Below are positions 53,872-63,995 of a stretch of 64,000 nt of DNA, one piece after another. The notes under the pieces were generated by a model, which searched no databases, was not told the origin of the DNA, and saw only the letters and a program-made list of their open reading frames with translations. A program made the position numbers and the translations under genes. Numbering within the stretch: the stretch's first letter is position 1; each line of letters opens with the position of its first letter. Origin of the DNA: Candidatus Aegiribacteria sp. MLS_C (GTDB taxonomy: Bacteria > Fermentibacterota > Fermentibacteria > Fermentibacterales > JCC-6); assembly GCA_002030045.1 (NCBI GenBank), contig LQBI01000034.1, forward strand, positions 1 to 64,000. Direction: 5' to 3'.

Positions 53872-53872
53872 C

Positions 53873-54424
53873 TCATTCACCCCCCAGCCCCAGCTCGAAG
53901 CCCATTCCCACGGAGACCCAGTACCGGGACATGTCATGCGATTCCAGTCCGGCGCTTACGTTTATGTTGTCCCCTACTGCCCTGCTGAGATCGACGAAGA
54001 AAGTCGAGCCGGTCCTCCGGACCGACAGCTGAGGGGGGCAATCCGCCCCCCAAATACCAAGCAGTTCCCTTTTGGTTTCGAAGGTCCTGTATCCGGCTCC
54101 CGCCTCCACTGCCATGAAGCCCAGGTCCCTGGAGATCCCCACCTTCACCGCATGGGAAGAGGACCGGTAGTTGCTGAACAGGTCGCAGGAAACAGGTATG
54201 TCATCGAACTGCTCTCCCCCGTTGGGGAAAAGGTGCGAATACGACAGGTTGAGCCTGTAATAACCGTCAAAACCCAGTGAGAGTCCCGGTTCGATGAAGA
54301 TACCCGGGTCGTAAAGGGCGTTGTCCCCTGAAGAGACCGGTCCCATCACGCCCGAATCGACCCCTATCTCCATGTCCAGTGCAAGTACAGAGAATGCAGA
54401 GAGCAGAAAGGCGAACACCTTCAT
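53873..54424 (-). CDS. Putative outer-membrane beta-barrel protein
   Basis: 183 residues. Signal peptide M-K-V-F-A-F-L-L-S-A-F-S-V-L-A. Repeated strand patterns (G-L-S-L-G-F-D-G-Y-Y-R-L-N-L-S-Y-S-H, F-M-A-V-E-A-G-A-G-Y, Y-W-V-S-V-G-M-G-F-E-L-G) resemble small 8-10-strand barrels. Ends with a short Gly-Gly-Glu tail. Upstream partner of the gene at 53278. Function unknown. Confidence 0.6.
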   Translation of the reverse strand: MKVFAFLLSAFSVLALDMEIGVDSGVMGPVSSGDNALYDPGIFIEPGLSLGFDGYYRLNLSYSHLFPNGGEQFDDIPVSCDLFSNYRSSSHAVKVGISRDLGFMAVEAGAGYRTFETKRELLGIWGADCPPQLSVRRTGSTFFVDLSRAVGDNINVSAGLESHDMSRYWVSVGMGFELGLGGE

Positions 54425-54596
54425 CGTATACCCTCCTTTACGCTCATAAAATATCCCGGGAGCGAGTCAGCTGTCAACACGGGATCATCGTACGGTACAT
54501 TCCGTATTGCCGGGGCTTTGGCATGGCCCACCTTCCGGTTTAGATTCAGGTCAACTGTAGTGTGTGCTTTCCGAACAAGGCATCGAGAGGAGTGAA

Positions 54597-55085
54597 ATGA
54601 GCCTCGGCAAGGACGAGTGCAGGAATCTTCTGGAGAGGGCGGAGACTTCCGGCAGGACCTTCCCCATGAAGGCCGGCTGGAGGAAGGCCCAGGTCTTCGC
54701 GGGTGTACTTACCTGTTTTCTCATAATCACCATTCCACTGGGAGTATGGATAATAATCCGCGCCAGGAAGGCGAAGGTGGGAATATCGGAGGAGGGCTTC
54801 GTGTTCACCTATCTCACCACCTTCGGCTACAGGTGGGACGAGATAGAGGAGTTCCACGTCTCCGGTCTGAGCGGTATGGCCTTCGGCGGAGGCCTCGTCG
54901 GGCTTGCCGCGGCCACTGCGGTACAGAAGAAGACCCAGGGCCTCAAGGGCCCCCTCCAGTTCAAGGTCAAGGGCAAGAGGGGTTTGAAAATGATACCGGC
55001 CCACACAATCGAGAACTCCCTGGAGATGGCAAGGCAGATGGAGCAGCTCTCGGGACTCAGCATACTGCCGGCTGAGCAGAGCTGA
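54597..55085 (+). CDS. Membrane protein with PH-like domain
   Basis: 162 residues from ATG 54597, with GAGAGGAG upstream. Hydrophobic segment V-F-A-G-V-L-T-C-F-L-I-I-T-I-P-L-G-V, then a soluble domain with V-G-I-S-E-E-G-F-V-F, Y-L-T-T-F-G-Y-R-W-D-E-I-E-E-F-H-V and L-K-M-I-P-A-H-T-I-E-N, the pattern of bacterial PH-like domains. A second weak hydrophobic stretch (M-A-F-G-G-G-L-V-G-L-A-A-A-T-A) may be a loop helix. Role unknown. Next gene starts one base later. Confidence 0.6.
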   Translation: MSLGKDECRNLLERAETSGRTFPMKAGWRKAQVFAGVLTCFLIITIPLGVWIIIRARKAKVGISEEGFVFTYLTTFGYRWDEIEEFHVSGLSGMAFGGGLVGLAAATAVQKKTQGLKGPLQFKVKGKRGLKMIPAHTIENSLEMARQMEQLSGLSILPAEQS

Positions 55086-55086
55086 T

Positions 55087-55914
55087 TTGCCGCTGCTCTC
55101 CGTGGTCATCCCGTCCAGGGACGGCCTGTCCATTCTTCGAAGCTACCTGCCTGCCGTCCTGAGGGAAACGGAGGCCGCAGGCGGGGAAGTGATCGTGGTG
55201 GACGACTGTTCCTCCGATGGTACCACGGATAGTCTCTTTAGGGATTTCCCCTCGGTCAGGACTTTTACCAGGACCGGCGGTCCGGGTTTCCCCATGGCGG
55301 TCAACGAGGGGATGCGAATGGCGGAAGGGGATTTCCTGCTTCTGCTGAACAACGACACCGTCCCGGAGGAGGGCAGTTTCGAAGCCCTCCTCCGGGAACT
55401 GGGTTCCTCTCCCGCCGATGTGGCCGCCGCGGTGCCCTCGATACCCCGGCCGGACGGTACCGACGACGGGGCCTTCCAGTGGGCATTCCGCCGAGGTCTG
55501 GCAGTCACCGGCCAGGACATCGGAGGAGAACCCTACCCCTCGGGAGCCTGTTCCCTGTGGCGCAGGGAGGCATGGGAGGCCCTCGGGGGCCTGAATGGTA
55601 GTTACGCTCCCATCTACTGGGAGGACGCGGACATGGGGGCCAGAATGACCAGGTCGGGGTACCAGATGATAAGGTGCCCCGAAATATCGGTAGCCCACCA
55701 TCACGCCTCCACCATGGGATCAGGTGCCGGGACCTCGATCCTCAGGGAGAGGAACAGGTTCATCTTCATGGACCTGAACTGCACCGACCGGGCAATGCTG
55801 TCCGCCCGCGGAAGATGGCTCCCTGCGCACCTGACGAAAGCCATCCTCACGGGTAACAGGGCATTCGTCCGGGGCTACCTCGCATACAGGTCATTGAGGA
55901 GGCTGGAAACCTGA
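55087..55914 (+). CDS. Family 2 glycosyltransferase
   Basis: 275 residues from TTG 55087; the start has no strong ribosome site and is probably coupled to the upstream stop. GT-A fold: V-V-I-P-S-R-D-G, V-V-D-D-C-S-S-D-G-T, L-L-L-L-N-N-D-T (DxD equivalent) and Y-W-E-D-A-D-M-G-A-R. Closest in style to rhamnosyl-/mannosyltransferases of capsule and O-antigen clusters. No membrane segment. The stop codon lies inside the first unit of a 46-bp tandem array. Confidence 0.85.
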   Translation: MPLLSVVIPSRDGLSILRSYLPAVLRETEAAGGEVIVVDDCSSDGTTDSLFRDFPSVRTFTRTGGPGFPMAVNEGMRMAEGDFLLLLNNDTVPEEGSFEALLRELGSSPADVAAAVPSIPRPDGTDDGAFQWAFRRGLAVTGQDIGGEPYPSGACSLWRREAWEALGGLNGSYAPIYWEDADMGARMTRSGYQMIRCPEISVAHHHASTMGSGAGTSILRERNRFIFMDLNCTDRAMLSARGRWLPAHLTKAILTGNRAFVRGYLAYRSLRRLET

Positions 55915-56104
55915 AAGTGCGCCTTCCGAGTCGTATTCGTGAAAGAAGCCCGGAACCTGAAAGTGCGCCTTCCGAGTCGTATTCGTAAAAGAAGCCCGGA
56001 ACCTGAAAGTGCGCCTTCCGAGTCGTATTCGTAAAAGAAGCCCGGAACCTGAAAGAGCGCCTTCCGAGTCGTATTCGTGAAAGAAACCCGGAACCTGAAA
56101 GTGC
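55909..56104 (+). repeat. 46-bp tandem repeat array
   Basis: Four full 46-bp units start at 55909, 55955, 56001 and 56047, with a 12-bp partial at 56093. Units begin ACCTGAAAGTGCGCCTTCC and differ at only a few positions (for example GTGAAAG/GTAAAAG, GTGCG/GAGCG). 46 is not a multiple of 3, so the array is not coding. TTCCG and CGGAA inside each unit could pair. Its first unit supplies the stop codon of the GT2 gene. Confidence 0.95.
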
Positions 56105-56136
56105 TGGCTCCACCGAATGTTCGTCAGTGAGCAGGC

Positions 56137-56675
56137 TCAGAGCCTGATCATGATGCCCCCGCCGAAGGAGAGGCCGGTGGAGTAGCCGAACCCCCTTTCC
56201 ATGTCGCCGTCACCTATGTAGACCGCATCTCCGAACAGGTGGAAACCCGAGTCGAACCCGACCGCAAGACCTGCGTCTGCCCAGGGATGTAACTCGGTCC
56301 CCCGGAGATCCTGCGGGTAATCGGCATACCGCTGGTGGACCAGGGCATAACCGGCGAAGCACACGGGTTTCAGGCCGGTACCCGTACTACACGGTATTGC
56401 CCTGAAACACGCAGTGGCGTTGAAGAAGGCCAGCCCCCGACGCAGGCCTCCATAGTAAAGATATCGGGAACTTCTACCTGGCAGGTCAGAGCCGGCATCT
56501 GAGGAAATCCGCTCGAAAGTCCCAGGTTGTGGGTCACTTCCGCCTTGAATGACGCTTCCTCCGCGCAGAGCAGTACGATTGCCGCGGGGAAATCGAATCC
56601 CTGAAGTCGTCCTGTCCTCCCCTGGTGGACGGAACCGCCACTTCTACTGCTTGTTCCGAATTCGAGTGCGAGCAT
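56137..56675 (-). pseudogene. Frameshifted secreted or barrel-like protein
   Basis: Two overlapping minus-strand frames appear to be parts of one gene. The upstream part has a hydrophobic F-P-A-A-I-V-L-L-C-A-E-E-A-S-F and K-A-E-V-T-H-N-L-G-L-S-S-G-F. The downstream part, shifted by one frame around 56400-56460, ends with L-F-G-D-A-V-Y-I-G-D-G-D and S-T-G-L-S-F-G-G-G-I-M-I-R-L, a typical last barrel strand. No clear start codon. Decay or an assembly indel; moderate confidence only. Confidence 0.4.
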
Positions 56676-56738
56676 TTATAGTAGATAATCGTAGAAAGGT
56701 TCGCGAAAAGGTCCGCCCACAGCCTCGGAGGTGCAGCC

Positions 56739-58214
56739 ATGGGCAGTGATAATGCTGAAAAGAAGGAAGACAGGGACCGCAAGGAAAAGGCGGAAGAGAA
56801 GGAGGAGAAGCTTCGAATGCTGGGTCTCGAGCCCTTTGAGACCGACCGCAGCATGAAGCTTGACGGACGAACCCTGGAGTACACCGCCAGGCTGGGAGTG
56901 CTCCCGCTGAAGGACGACAAAGGCGAGACCAGGGCCGAGGTCTTCTTCACCGCCTACGAGCTGGGAGGAGTTGAGGACAAATCCGCCAGACCCCTGACAT
57001 TTGCATTCAACGGAGGTCCGGGGTCCTCATCGATCTGGCTCCACATGGGCGCGCTTGGTCCGAGGAGAGCGGTCATGGAGCCCGAGGGCTGGATGCCGTC
57101 CCCGCCCTACAGGATGGAAGACAACCCCGGAACCTGGCTTCCATTCACGGACCTTGTCTTCATAGACCCTGTGGGGACCGGTTTCAGCAGGGCGGCGAAG
57201 GACGAGTACTACAAGGACTACCTTAACTTCGAGGGTGACGTCAGGTCCGTGGGCGAGTTCATCCTCCTCTACCTCTCGCGGTACGGCCGATGGTCATCGC
57301 CGCTCTACATAGCAGGGGAGAGCTACGGCACCACCAGGGCAGCGGGACTGGCCCTTCACCTGTTCGGAATGGGCGTAGGGTTCAGCGGCCTGGTGCTCAT
57401 ATCAACGGCCCTGGACCTGAGACCCATCTTCTTCGGCGAATCCGACGACCTCCCGTTCCAGCTCTTCGTCCCCACTTACACAGCCACCGCCCGGTACCAC
57501 GGAAGGCTCGGAGAGGACCTGCAGGCCAGGCCGCTTCCGGAACTGCTGGAGGAGGTTGAGGCCTGGGTCATGGACCGGCTGACCCCCGCCCTCATGAGGG
57601 GGGACGGCCTGGATAAGACAGAGACGACGGAAATCGCAGCGGAACTGGCCCGCTACACGGGCCTTGACCCGGAATACGTGAAAGGTTCCAGGCTCAGGAT
57701 CCACATAAGCAGGTTCTGCAGGGAGCTGCTGCGCAGCGAGAAGCGGAGTGTAGGCCGTATCGACTCCCGATTCCGGGGCATAGAGGCTCTGGGAATCACC
57801 GAGTTTCCGGAGAGGGATCCCTCAATGACCGCGATAAACCCTCCCTACACCTCCATGTTCAACCAGTACGTACGGGCCGAACTGGGCCTGGAAACGGACA
57901 TGATCTACACCACGATGATGTGCGACGACCTGCGGAAGAAGTGGGAATGGGACAAGGGCAAGTTGCCCAGCACCGGAGACAAGCTCCGGAGCGCCATGTC
58001 GGCCAATCCATTCATGAGGGTGATGGTGGCACAGGGCTACTACGACCTGGCCACCCCCCACATGGCCACAAAGTACATGGTATCCCACGTGAACCTGGAC
58101 CCGGAGCTCAGGGACAAGGTATCTACTGTCTACTACGAGGCTGGCCACATGTTCTACCTGGATTCCGCATCCCTGATGAAGTTGCGCGACGATGCCTCCT
58201 CCTTCATCACCTGA
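56739..58214 (+). CDS. S10 serine carboxypeptidase-like protein
   Basis: 491 residues. Alpha/beta-hydrolase of family S10: F-N-G-G-P-G-S-S-S-I-W (oxyanion and substrate C-terminus binding), G-E-S-Y-G with the nucleophile near residue 194, Asp in Q-G-Y-Y-D-L-A-T-P, and His in E-A-G-H-M-F-Y. A charged Lys/Glu-rich N-terminus of ~30 residues replaces a signal peptide, so it is probably cytoplasmic, as in bacterial S10 homologues. Releases C-terminal residues at acidic pH in known members. Followed by a member of the GGGGTCGTCCGGTCAT hairpin family. Confidence 0.88.
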   Translation: MGSDNAEKKEDRDRKEKAEEKEEKLRMLGLEPFETDRSMKLDGRTLEYTARLGVLPLKDDKGETRAEVFFTAYELGGVEDKSARPLTFAFNGGPGSSSIWLHMGALGPRRAVMEPEGWMPSPPYRMEDNPGTWLPFTDLVFIDPVGTGFSRAAKDEYYKDYLNFEGDVRSVGEFILLYLSRYGRWSSPLYIAGESYGTTRAAGLALHLFGMGVGFSGLVLISTALDLRPIFFGESDDLPFQLFVPTYTATARYHGRLGEDLQARPLPELLEEVEAWVMDRLTPALMRGDGLDKTETTEIAAELARYTGLDPEYVKGSRLRIHISRFCRELLRSEKRSVGRIDSRFRGIEALGITEFPERDPSMTAINPPYTSMFNQYVRAELGLETDMIYTTMMCDDLRKKWEWDKGKLPSTGDKLRSAMSANPFMRVMVAQGYYDLATPHMATKYMVSHVNLDPELRDKVSTVYYEAGHMFYLDSASLMKLRDDASSFIT

Positions 58215-58222
58215 ACATGGTG

Positions 58223-58248
58223 GGGGTCGTCCGGTCATAGATGACCGG
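58223..58248. repeat. Intergenic hairpin repeat, copy 1
   Basis: GGGGTCGTCCGGTCAT (58223-58238) continues as AG-ATGACCGG, so CCGGTCAT/ATGACCGG forms an 8-bp stem. It lies just after the S10 stop; later copies occur at 62985 and 63846. Confidence 0.75.
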
Positions 58249-58294
58249 CCTCCGGGCACCCTTTTGGCATCAATGAAGGGGGCGACTCGATCTT

Positions 58295-58968
58295 ATGCCT
58301 GCAGGTACCACTGAACCGTCCCATGAAGGTCTGTTCAGCTTCAGGATAGAGTTCAGCATCCAGTGTTCTAAGTGCGACGGTCACATCCCTCTTGACGGAC
58401 CGGTGGAGAAGGCTTTCTGCCATGACTGCGGCTCCCCGGTGCAGATACCCAGGGAGTACTGGATGGATACATTGAGTAACAGCTGCAGGAAGATGCAGGA
58501 CATGGAGATGGGAGGAGGCAGGGGTTCCATCCTCATGGGGACGTTCTGGGGCAACCTGGAACTGGCCCGTTTTGACCCCTACTGCGACAGCTGCAAGACC
58601 GACATCCAGGATCCATGGCACATGGAGCCCGGCACCGTGTACAGGTGCAGAAAGTGCGGCATGGAACATCACGTCGAAGCCCTCCGGAACGGCTCGTCGA
58701 AGGCGTGCCCCGGTTGAGACTGCTGGTCAATGCCCTGATGTCCGCCGAGGAACCTTCCCGGGAGGAAACCCCGGAACTTGTATACCTTTCATGCCCCTCC
58801 TGTGCCGCCTCCCTGGAAGTGGACGGGAAAAGCAGGATAACCGGCTTCAACTACTGCGGTAACGATGTTTACCTGCCTGACAGCGTGTGGAGGAAGTTCC
58901 ATCCTGCCGGCAGGAAGAGAAGGTGTTTCTTGATTTGCGAGTATACAGATGAAGACCCGGAAGCCTGA
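58295..58968 (+). pseudogene. Zinc-ribbon protein split by a frameshift in a C run
   Basis: The first part (58295-58717, 140 residues) has C-S-K-C ... C-H-D-C and C-D-S-C ... C-R-K-C ribbons. The continuation, in a different frame, has C-P-S-C-A-A-S-L and S-V-W-R-K-F-H-P-A-G-R-K-R-R. Both match, in order, the soluble half of the next gene (58949). Restoring one C in the run at 58708-58711 fuses the parts into a single continuous protein (...S-K-A-C-P-R-L-R-L-L-V-N...). So this is a paralogue with a 1-bp deletion, either real or an assembly error. It lacks the membrane domain of the paralogue. Confidence 0.7.
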
Positions 58969-60160
58969 AGACCTGATCCGCCCCGAGAGACTGAGACAGG
59001 AGCGCCTGTTGTACCATCACAGTCCGCGCCGGTCCCTGTTGATCTCCGGCGTTATCATTGCGGTGATGGTAGCCGCGGGCCTGTTCCTTTTCAGGGATGT
59101 ACCGATGCTCAGGTTTATAATGGGTCTGTTCTCTCTTGGCCTGCTCATAAACCTCAGGAGGGAATGCTCTGTCAGGATCTGGGTGAACTGGCCATACATC
59201 GTCTACGAGTATCATTCCATCTTCAGGCACTTCAGGGAGTACATTGAGCCCTGGAGGATATCCGGACTCAACCCGGACATCGTCTCGATGTGGCGGGGCA
59301 ACATCTCGGAGCGCCTCGTAATGGAGGTCGGCGACAGGGAACTGGTGGTGTCACCCTTCTATTCCGGCTATGACCCGGGTGAGAACCTGATAGTTGAAAC
59401 GCTCCGCAGCCTTCCCGGGTCGAGGCAGCAGGCGGAAGAGAAGCTTGCAGAGGAGCACAGGATAGACCATCCCGAGGAGCACCCGGAGGAGGAACCCGAG
59501 GTCGTCGAGGTCTGGGGTTTCCTGGAGATGGGCATACAGTGTCCCCGCTGCGAAGGTCCTGTAGCCGTCAATGGACCCTATACAGCACTTGTATGCCCGC
59601 ATTGCAGCGCCGGCATCGATATGCAGCCATCCATATGGGCGGACCTTCTGGAAGACGTTCCACAGGAGATCGCCGAGGACTGCGAAGAGGGTTACGGAGG
59701 CAAGAGCACGATCTGGGGCACTTACAACACGGAGCTGTTCTACGGCAGGATGAAACCCTACTGCGAGGAATGCAAGCGGGATTACGACCTAGAGAACGAT
59801 CCCGTGAAAGACGGAAGGATAACCTGTCCCGATTGCGGGTCCACCAGAAGCCTGCAGGTTCCACCTGAATGGTGGAAGAGTATATTCAGCGACGCTTCCA
59901 TGATCATCGGTGCCGGGGAGTCATCCGACGAGAGCAACCTGGAGGGAGATCCTCTGAAGGGACCGGTCGTCTTCACCTGCACGAAATGCGGGGCGGCGGT
60001 AAAACTGGACGGGAGCAGCAGGGACCTGAAGTGCGAACACTGCGACGGCGAGATCCACATACCGGACGACCTCTGGCTCCGCTTCCATCCTGCAGTGAAG
60101 AAGAAACGCTGGTTCGTAGGTTACCGCTGGGTTCCGGACACAGAAGAAGATGATGAATGA
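58949..60160 (+). CDS. Membrane-anchored multi-zinc-ribbon protein
   Basis: 403 residues; start overlaps the end of the preceding frame. Two hydrophobic segments near residues 30-70, a beta domain, an acidic Glu/His-rich linker (H-P-E-E-H-P-E-E-E-P-E), then four CxxC ribbons: C-P-R-C/C-P-H-C, C-E-E-C/C-P-D-C, C-T-K-C/C-E-H-C. Each ribbon module carries an I-P-D-D-L-W/P-S-I-W-type helix. Could be a zinc-dependent scaffold at the membrane; no catalytic motif. The preceding gene is a paralogue of its soluble half. Confidence 0.65.
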   Translation: MKTRKPEDLIRPERLRQERLLYHHSPRRSLLISGVIIAVMVAAGLFLFRDVPMLRFIMGLFSLGLLINLRRECSVRIWVNWPYIVYEYHSIFRHFREYIEPWRISGLNPDIVSMWRGNISERLVMEVGDRELVVSPFYSGYDPGENLIVETLRSLPGSRQQAEEKLAEEHRIDHPEEHPEEEPEVVEVWGFLEMGIQCPRCEGPVAVNGPYTALVCPHCSAGIDMQPSIWADLLEDVPQEIAEDCEEGYGGKSTIWGTYNTELFYGRMKPYCEECKRDYDLENDPVKDGRITCPDCGSTRSLQVPPEWWKSIFSDASMIIGAGESSDESNLEGDPLKGPVVFTCTKCGAAVKLDGSSRDLKCEHCDGEIHIPDDLWLRFHPAVKKKRWFVGYRWVPDTEEDDE

Positions 60161-60231
60161 GAATATTTTACAGCTTCATCTCGAAAGGATCCCTTCGGAG
60201 AGCGGAGACTCCATGATTGAACCCATGGCAG

Positions 60232-60260
60232 TTGACGACAGGCCCAGATAATAATATTTC
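60232..60260 (+). promoter_or_regulatory. Candidate perR-katG promoter
   Basis: TTGACG (60232-60237), 17-nt spacer, TATTTC (60255-60260). The AT-rich region stands out from the GC-rich neighbourhood. The -10 lies inside the palindrome at 60246-60266. Confidence 0.45.
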
Positions 60261-60266
60261 TTATCT
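60246..60266. promoter_or_regulatory. PerR-type operator palindrome
   Basis: 21-bp AT-rich palindrome with perfect AGATAA/TTATCT arms and a mostly symmetric centre. Size and composition fit PerR/Fur-family boxes; it overlaps the predicted -10 of the perR-katG unit, consistent with repression and autoregulation. Confidence 0.6.
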
Positions 60267-60293
60267 AGGATTAAATACGAGAGGGTTGATTCC

Positions 60294-60746
60294 ATGGATA
60301 CCTCGGGATCGGAACTGAGCGTCCTGTCCGCTGCCTTGAAAGGGGCCGGTATACGGATGACCCATCAGCGCATCGAGGTATTCAGTGAACTGCAGGCTTC
60401 CCACGGCCACCCCAGCGTGACTGAGATCTACGAGGGAGTCAGGAAAAGGCTTCCGAGCATATCACCCGATACGGTATACAGAACTCTCAGGCTCTTCTCG
60501 GAACTCGGGCTGATAATCCCACACAGTTCCACGTCAAGCGTAACGAGGTTCGACGTGAACGTGCACGAGCATCATCATTTCGTATGTACAAGGTGCTCCA
60601 GGATCTTCGATTTCACGAGTTCTTCCATCGACCCACTCGAGGTTCCCAGGGAAGCCGAATCATTTGGTGAGGTCCAGGGGGTCCAGCTGGAAGTAAGAGG
60701 CATCTGCAGGGATTGCCTTCGAAGAGAACGAACGCAGGAGGAATGA
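60294..60746 (+). CDS. perR: PerR-like Fur-family regulator
   Basis: 150 residues. Winged helix with R-M-T-H-Q-R and P-S-V-T-E-I-Y-E-G-V and P-D-T-V-Y-R-T-L-R (recognition helix); metal-sensing H-E-H-H-H-F-V-C-T-R-C; C-terminal zinc Cys pair G-I-C-R-D-C. Placement directly before katG, with a palindromic operator, argues for the peroxide-sensing PerR branch over iron-sensing Fur. Represses until Fe-catalysed His oxidation by H2O2. Confidence 0.88.
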   Translation: MDTSGSELSVLSAALKGAGIRMTHQRIEVFSELQASHGHPSVTEIYEGVRKRLPSISPDTVYRTLRLFSELGLIIPHSSTSSVTRFDVNVHEHHHFVCTRCSRIFDFTSSSIDPLEVPREAESFGEVQGVQLEVRGICRDCLRRERTQEE

Positions 60747-62969
<2,223 letters not shown>

Positions 62970-62984
62970 TCCAGGTCGTACGCA

Positions 62985-63019
62985 GGGGTCGTCCGGTCAT
63001 CATCGGACCGGACGACCCC
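62985..63019. terminator. Terminator after katG; intergenic hairpin repeat, copy 2
   Basis: Perfect 14-bp stem GGGGTCGTCCGGTC / GACCGGACGACCCC with loop ATCATCG. Same 16-base head (GGGGTCGTCCGGTCAT) as the hairpins at 58223 and 63846, but here the whole head is paired. Confidence 0.85.
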
Positions 63020-63188
63020 GATCACGGATACCCGAGTGCTCATGAACCGCGCACGACCCGGGTCGATCCCGGAACCATATCTCATTCCACCGGAAGAATT
63101 CGCTCATTCTTCTCCCTGCTTGACTTGCTGGGCGGTCATGAACCGGTATGTTAGAGTCTGAAGGGAACATGGGAGAAAGAAGGTAGCC

Positions 63189-63839
63189 ATGGGCTTACCG
63201 GGATTCTTTCGGCGGATCGTAACGGGATACCTGCTTCTGGCGCTGTCCGCGGTCTGCATCTCATCGGAGATCCGTCCCCTCGATGGCAGAGCGGATGAAA
63301 GGGACTATCTCATAAGTGTCGAGTACCACTATTGGATGTACACCTATGAGTTGCATTACGATGATGAGGTCCCATGCTGGGCCACCGATCTGGGGAACTA
63401 CCAGGGCGTGATGTTCAGGCTAGAGGACTTCTTTCTATCTCCCCCCTATGAAACAGAGCTGAGTCATGCTGAATTCTGGTTCTACCATCACCCGTTGTAT
63501 CCATGGGGTACCGATGAATTCCAGGCTGAGGTCTGGTGGGGAGAGGAAACAGCGCCATTCTATCAGTTGGATGAACAGCAGGCTCTGGCGCTTCATTACA
63601 GCCCCACCATTGTAGATTTTGACCCATATTTATTTGTGTACGACTGCTTTTGGGTGATCGTGGATACGGAACAGTCGGCAGGCGGCGGGCCGTGGCTTCT
63701 TGCGGATTCCTCGGGAAATTTCACAGGTGCCTTCCACAGCTTCTACAGCGATGATTTCATCGTCTGGCACTGGCTCTCCGGCTCCGGTCTGGGTCTGGAC
63801 ACCGAAACATGGGGCTGCATCAAGGGTCTCTACAGGTAG
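63189..63839 (+). CDS. Secreted protein of unknown function
   Basis: 216 residues. Signal peptide with G-Y-L-L-L-A-L-S-A-V-C-I-S-S-E. The mature part is very rich in Tyr, Trp and Asp (Y-H-Y-W-M-Y-T-Y-E-L-H-Y-D-D-E, F-W-F-Y-H-H-P-L-Y-P-W-G), with beta-sandwich character like surface-exposed carbohydrate-binding or jelly-roll domains. Slightly more AT-rich than its neighbours. No family recognised and no C-terminal sorting domain. Followed by hairpin repeat copy 3. Confidence 0.6.
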   Translation: MGLPGFFRRIVTGYLLLALSAVCISSEIRPLDGRADERDYLISVEYHYWMYTYELHYDDEVPCWATDLGNYQGVMFRLEDFFLSPPYETELSHAEFWFYHHPLYPWGTDEFQAEVWWGEETAPFYQLDEQQALALHYSPTIVDFDPYLFVYDCFWVIVDTEQSAGGGPWLLADSSGNFTGAFHSFYSDDFIVWHWLSGSGLGLDTETWGCIKGLYR

Positions 63840-63845
63840 GGATTC

Positions 63846-63876
63846 GGGGTCGTACGGTCATCAATGACCATGCGAC
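63846..63876. repeat. Intergenic hairpin repeat, copy 3
   Basis: GGGGTCGTACGGTCAT (63846-63861), then CA, then ATGACCATGCGAC. GGTCAT/ATGACC and GTCG/CGAC pair around two mismatches. Differs from copies 1 and 2 by one base in the 16-base head. Confidence 0.7.
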
Positions 63877-63954
63877 TCTGGTTACGATTATTGAATTATC
63901 AACGTATTAGCATCTACTAATCCACATCATGCGATCTCAGATCATTGGTTGCTA

Positions 63955-63983
63955 TTGACTCACGGAAAGCTTTGAAGTATCTA
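63955..63983 (+). promoter_or_regulatory. Sigma70-type promoter of a gene beyond the right edge
   Basis: TTGACT (63955-63960), 17-nt spacer, TATCTA (63978-63983), in an AT-rich stretch, with GGAGG at 63996-64000 ready for a start just past the window. Confidence 0.6.
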
Positions 63984-63995
63984 CAATGTAGATAC
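63977..63995. promoter_or_regulatory. Perfect 8-3-8 palindromic operator
   Basis: GTATCTACAATGTAGATAC: perfect 8-bp arms around AAT. It covers the -10 box and ends one base before the Shine-Dalgarno, the ideal place for a dimeric repressor. The regulator family is not identifiable from the site alone; the downstream gene may be the autoregulated repressor. Confidence 0.75.

Noticed and set aside
55909-56104. 46-bp repeats as a CRISPR array
   Set aside because: The units are directly contiguous with no spacers between them and there are no cas genes; it is a tandem repeat.
58295-58968. Programmed -1 frameshift joining the two zinc-ribbon frames
   Set aside because: The site is a short C run without a heptameric slippery sequence or obvious downstream pseudoknot; a plain 1-bp deletion explains it better.
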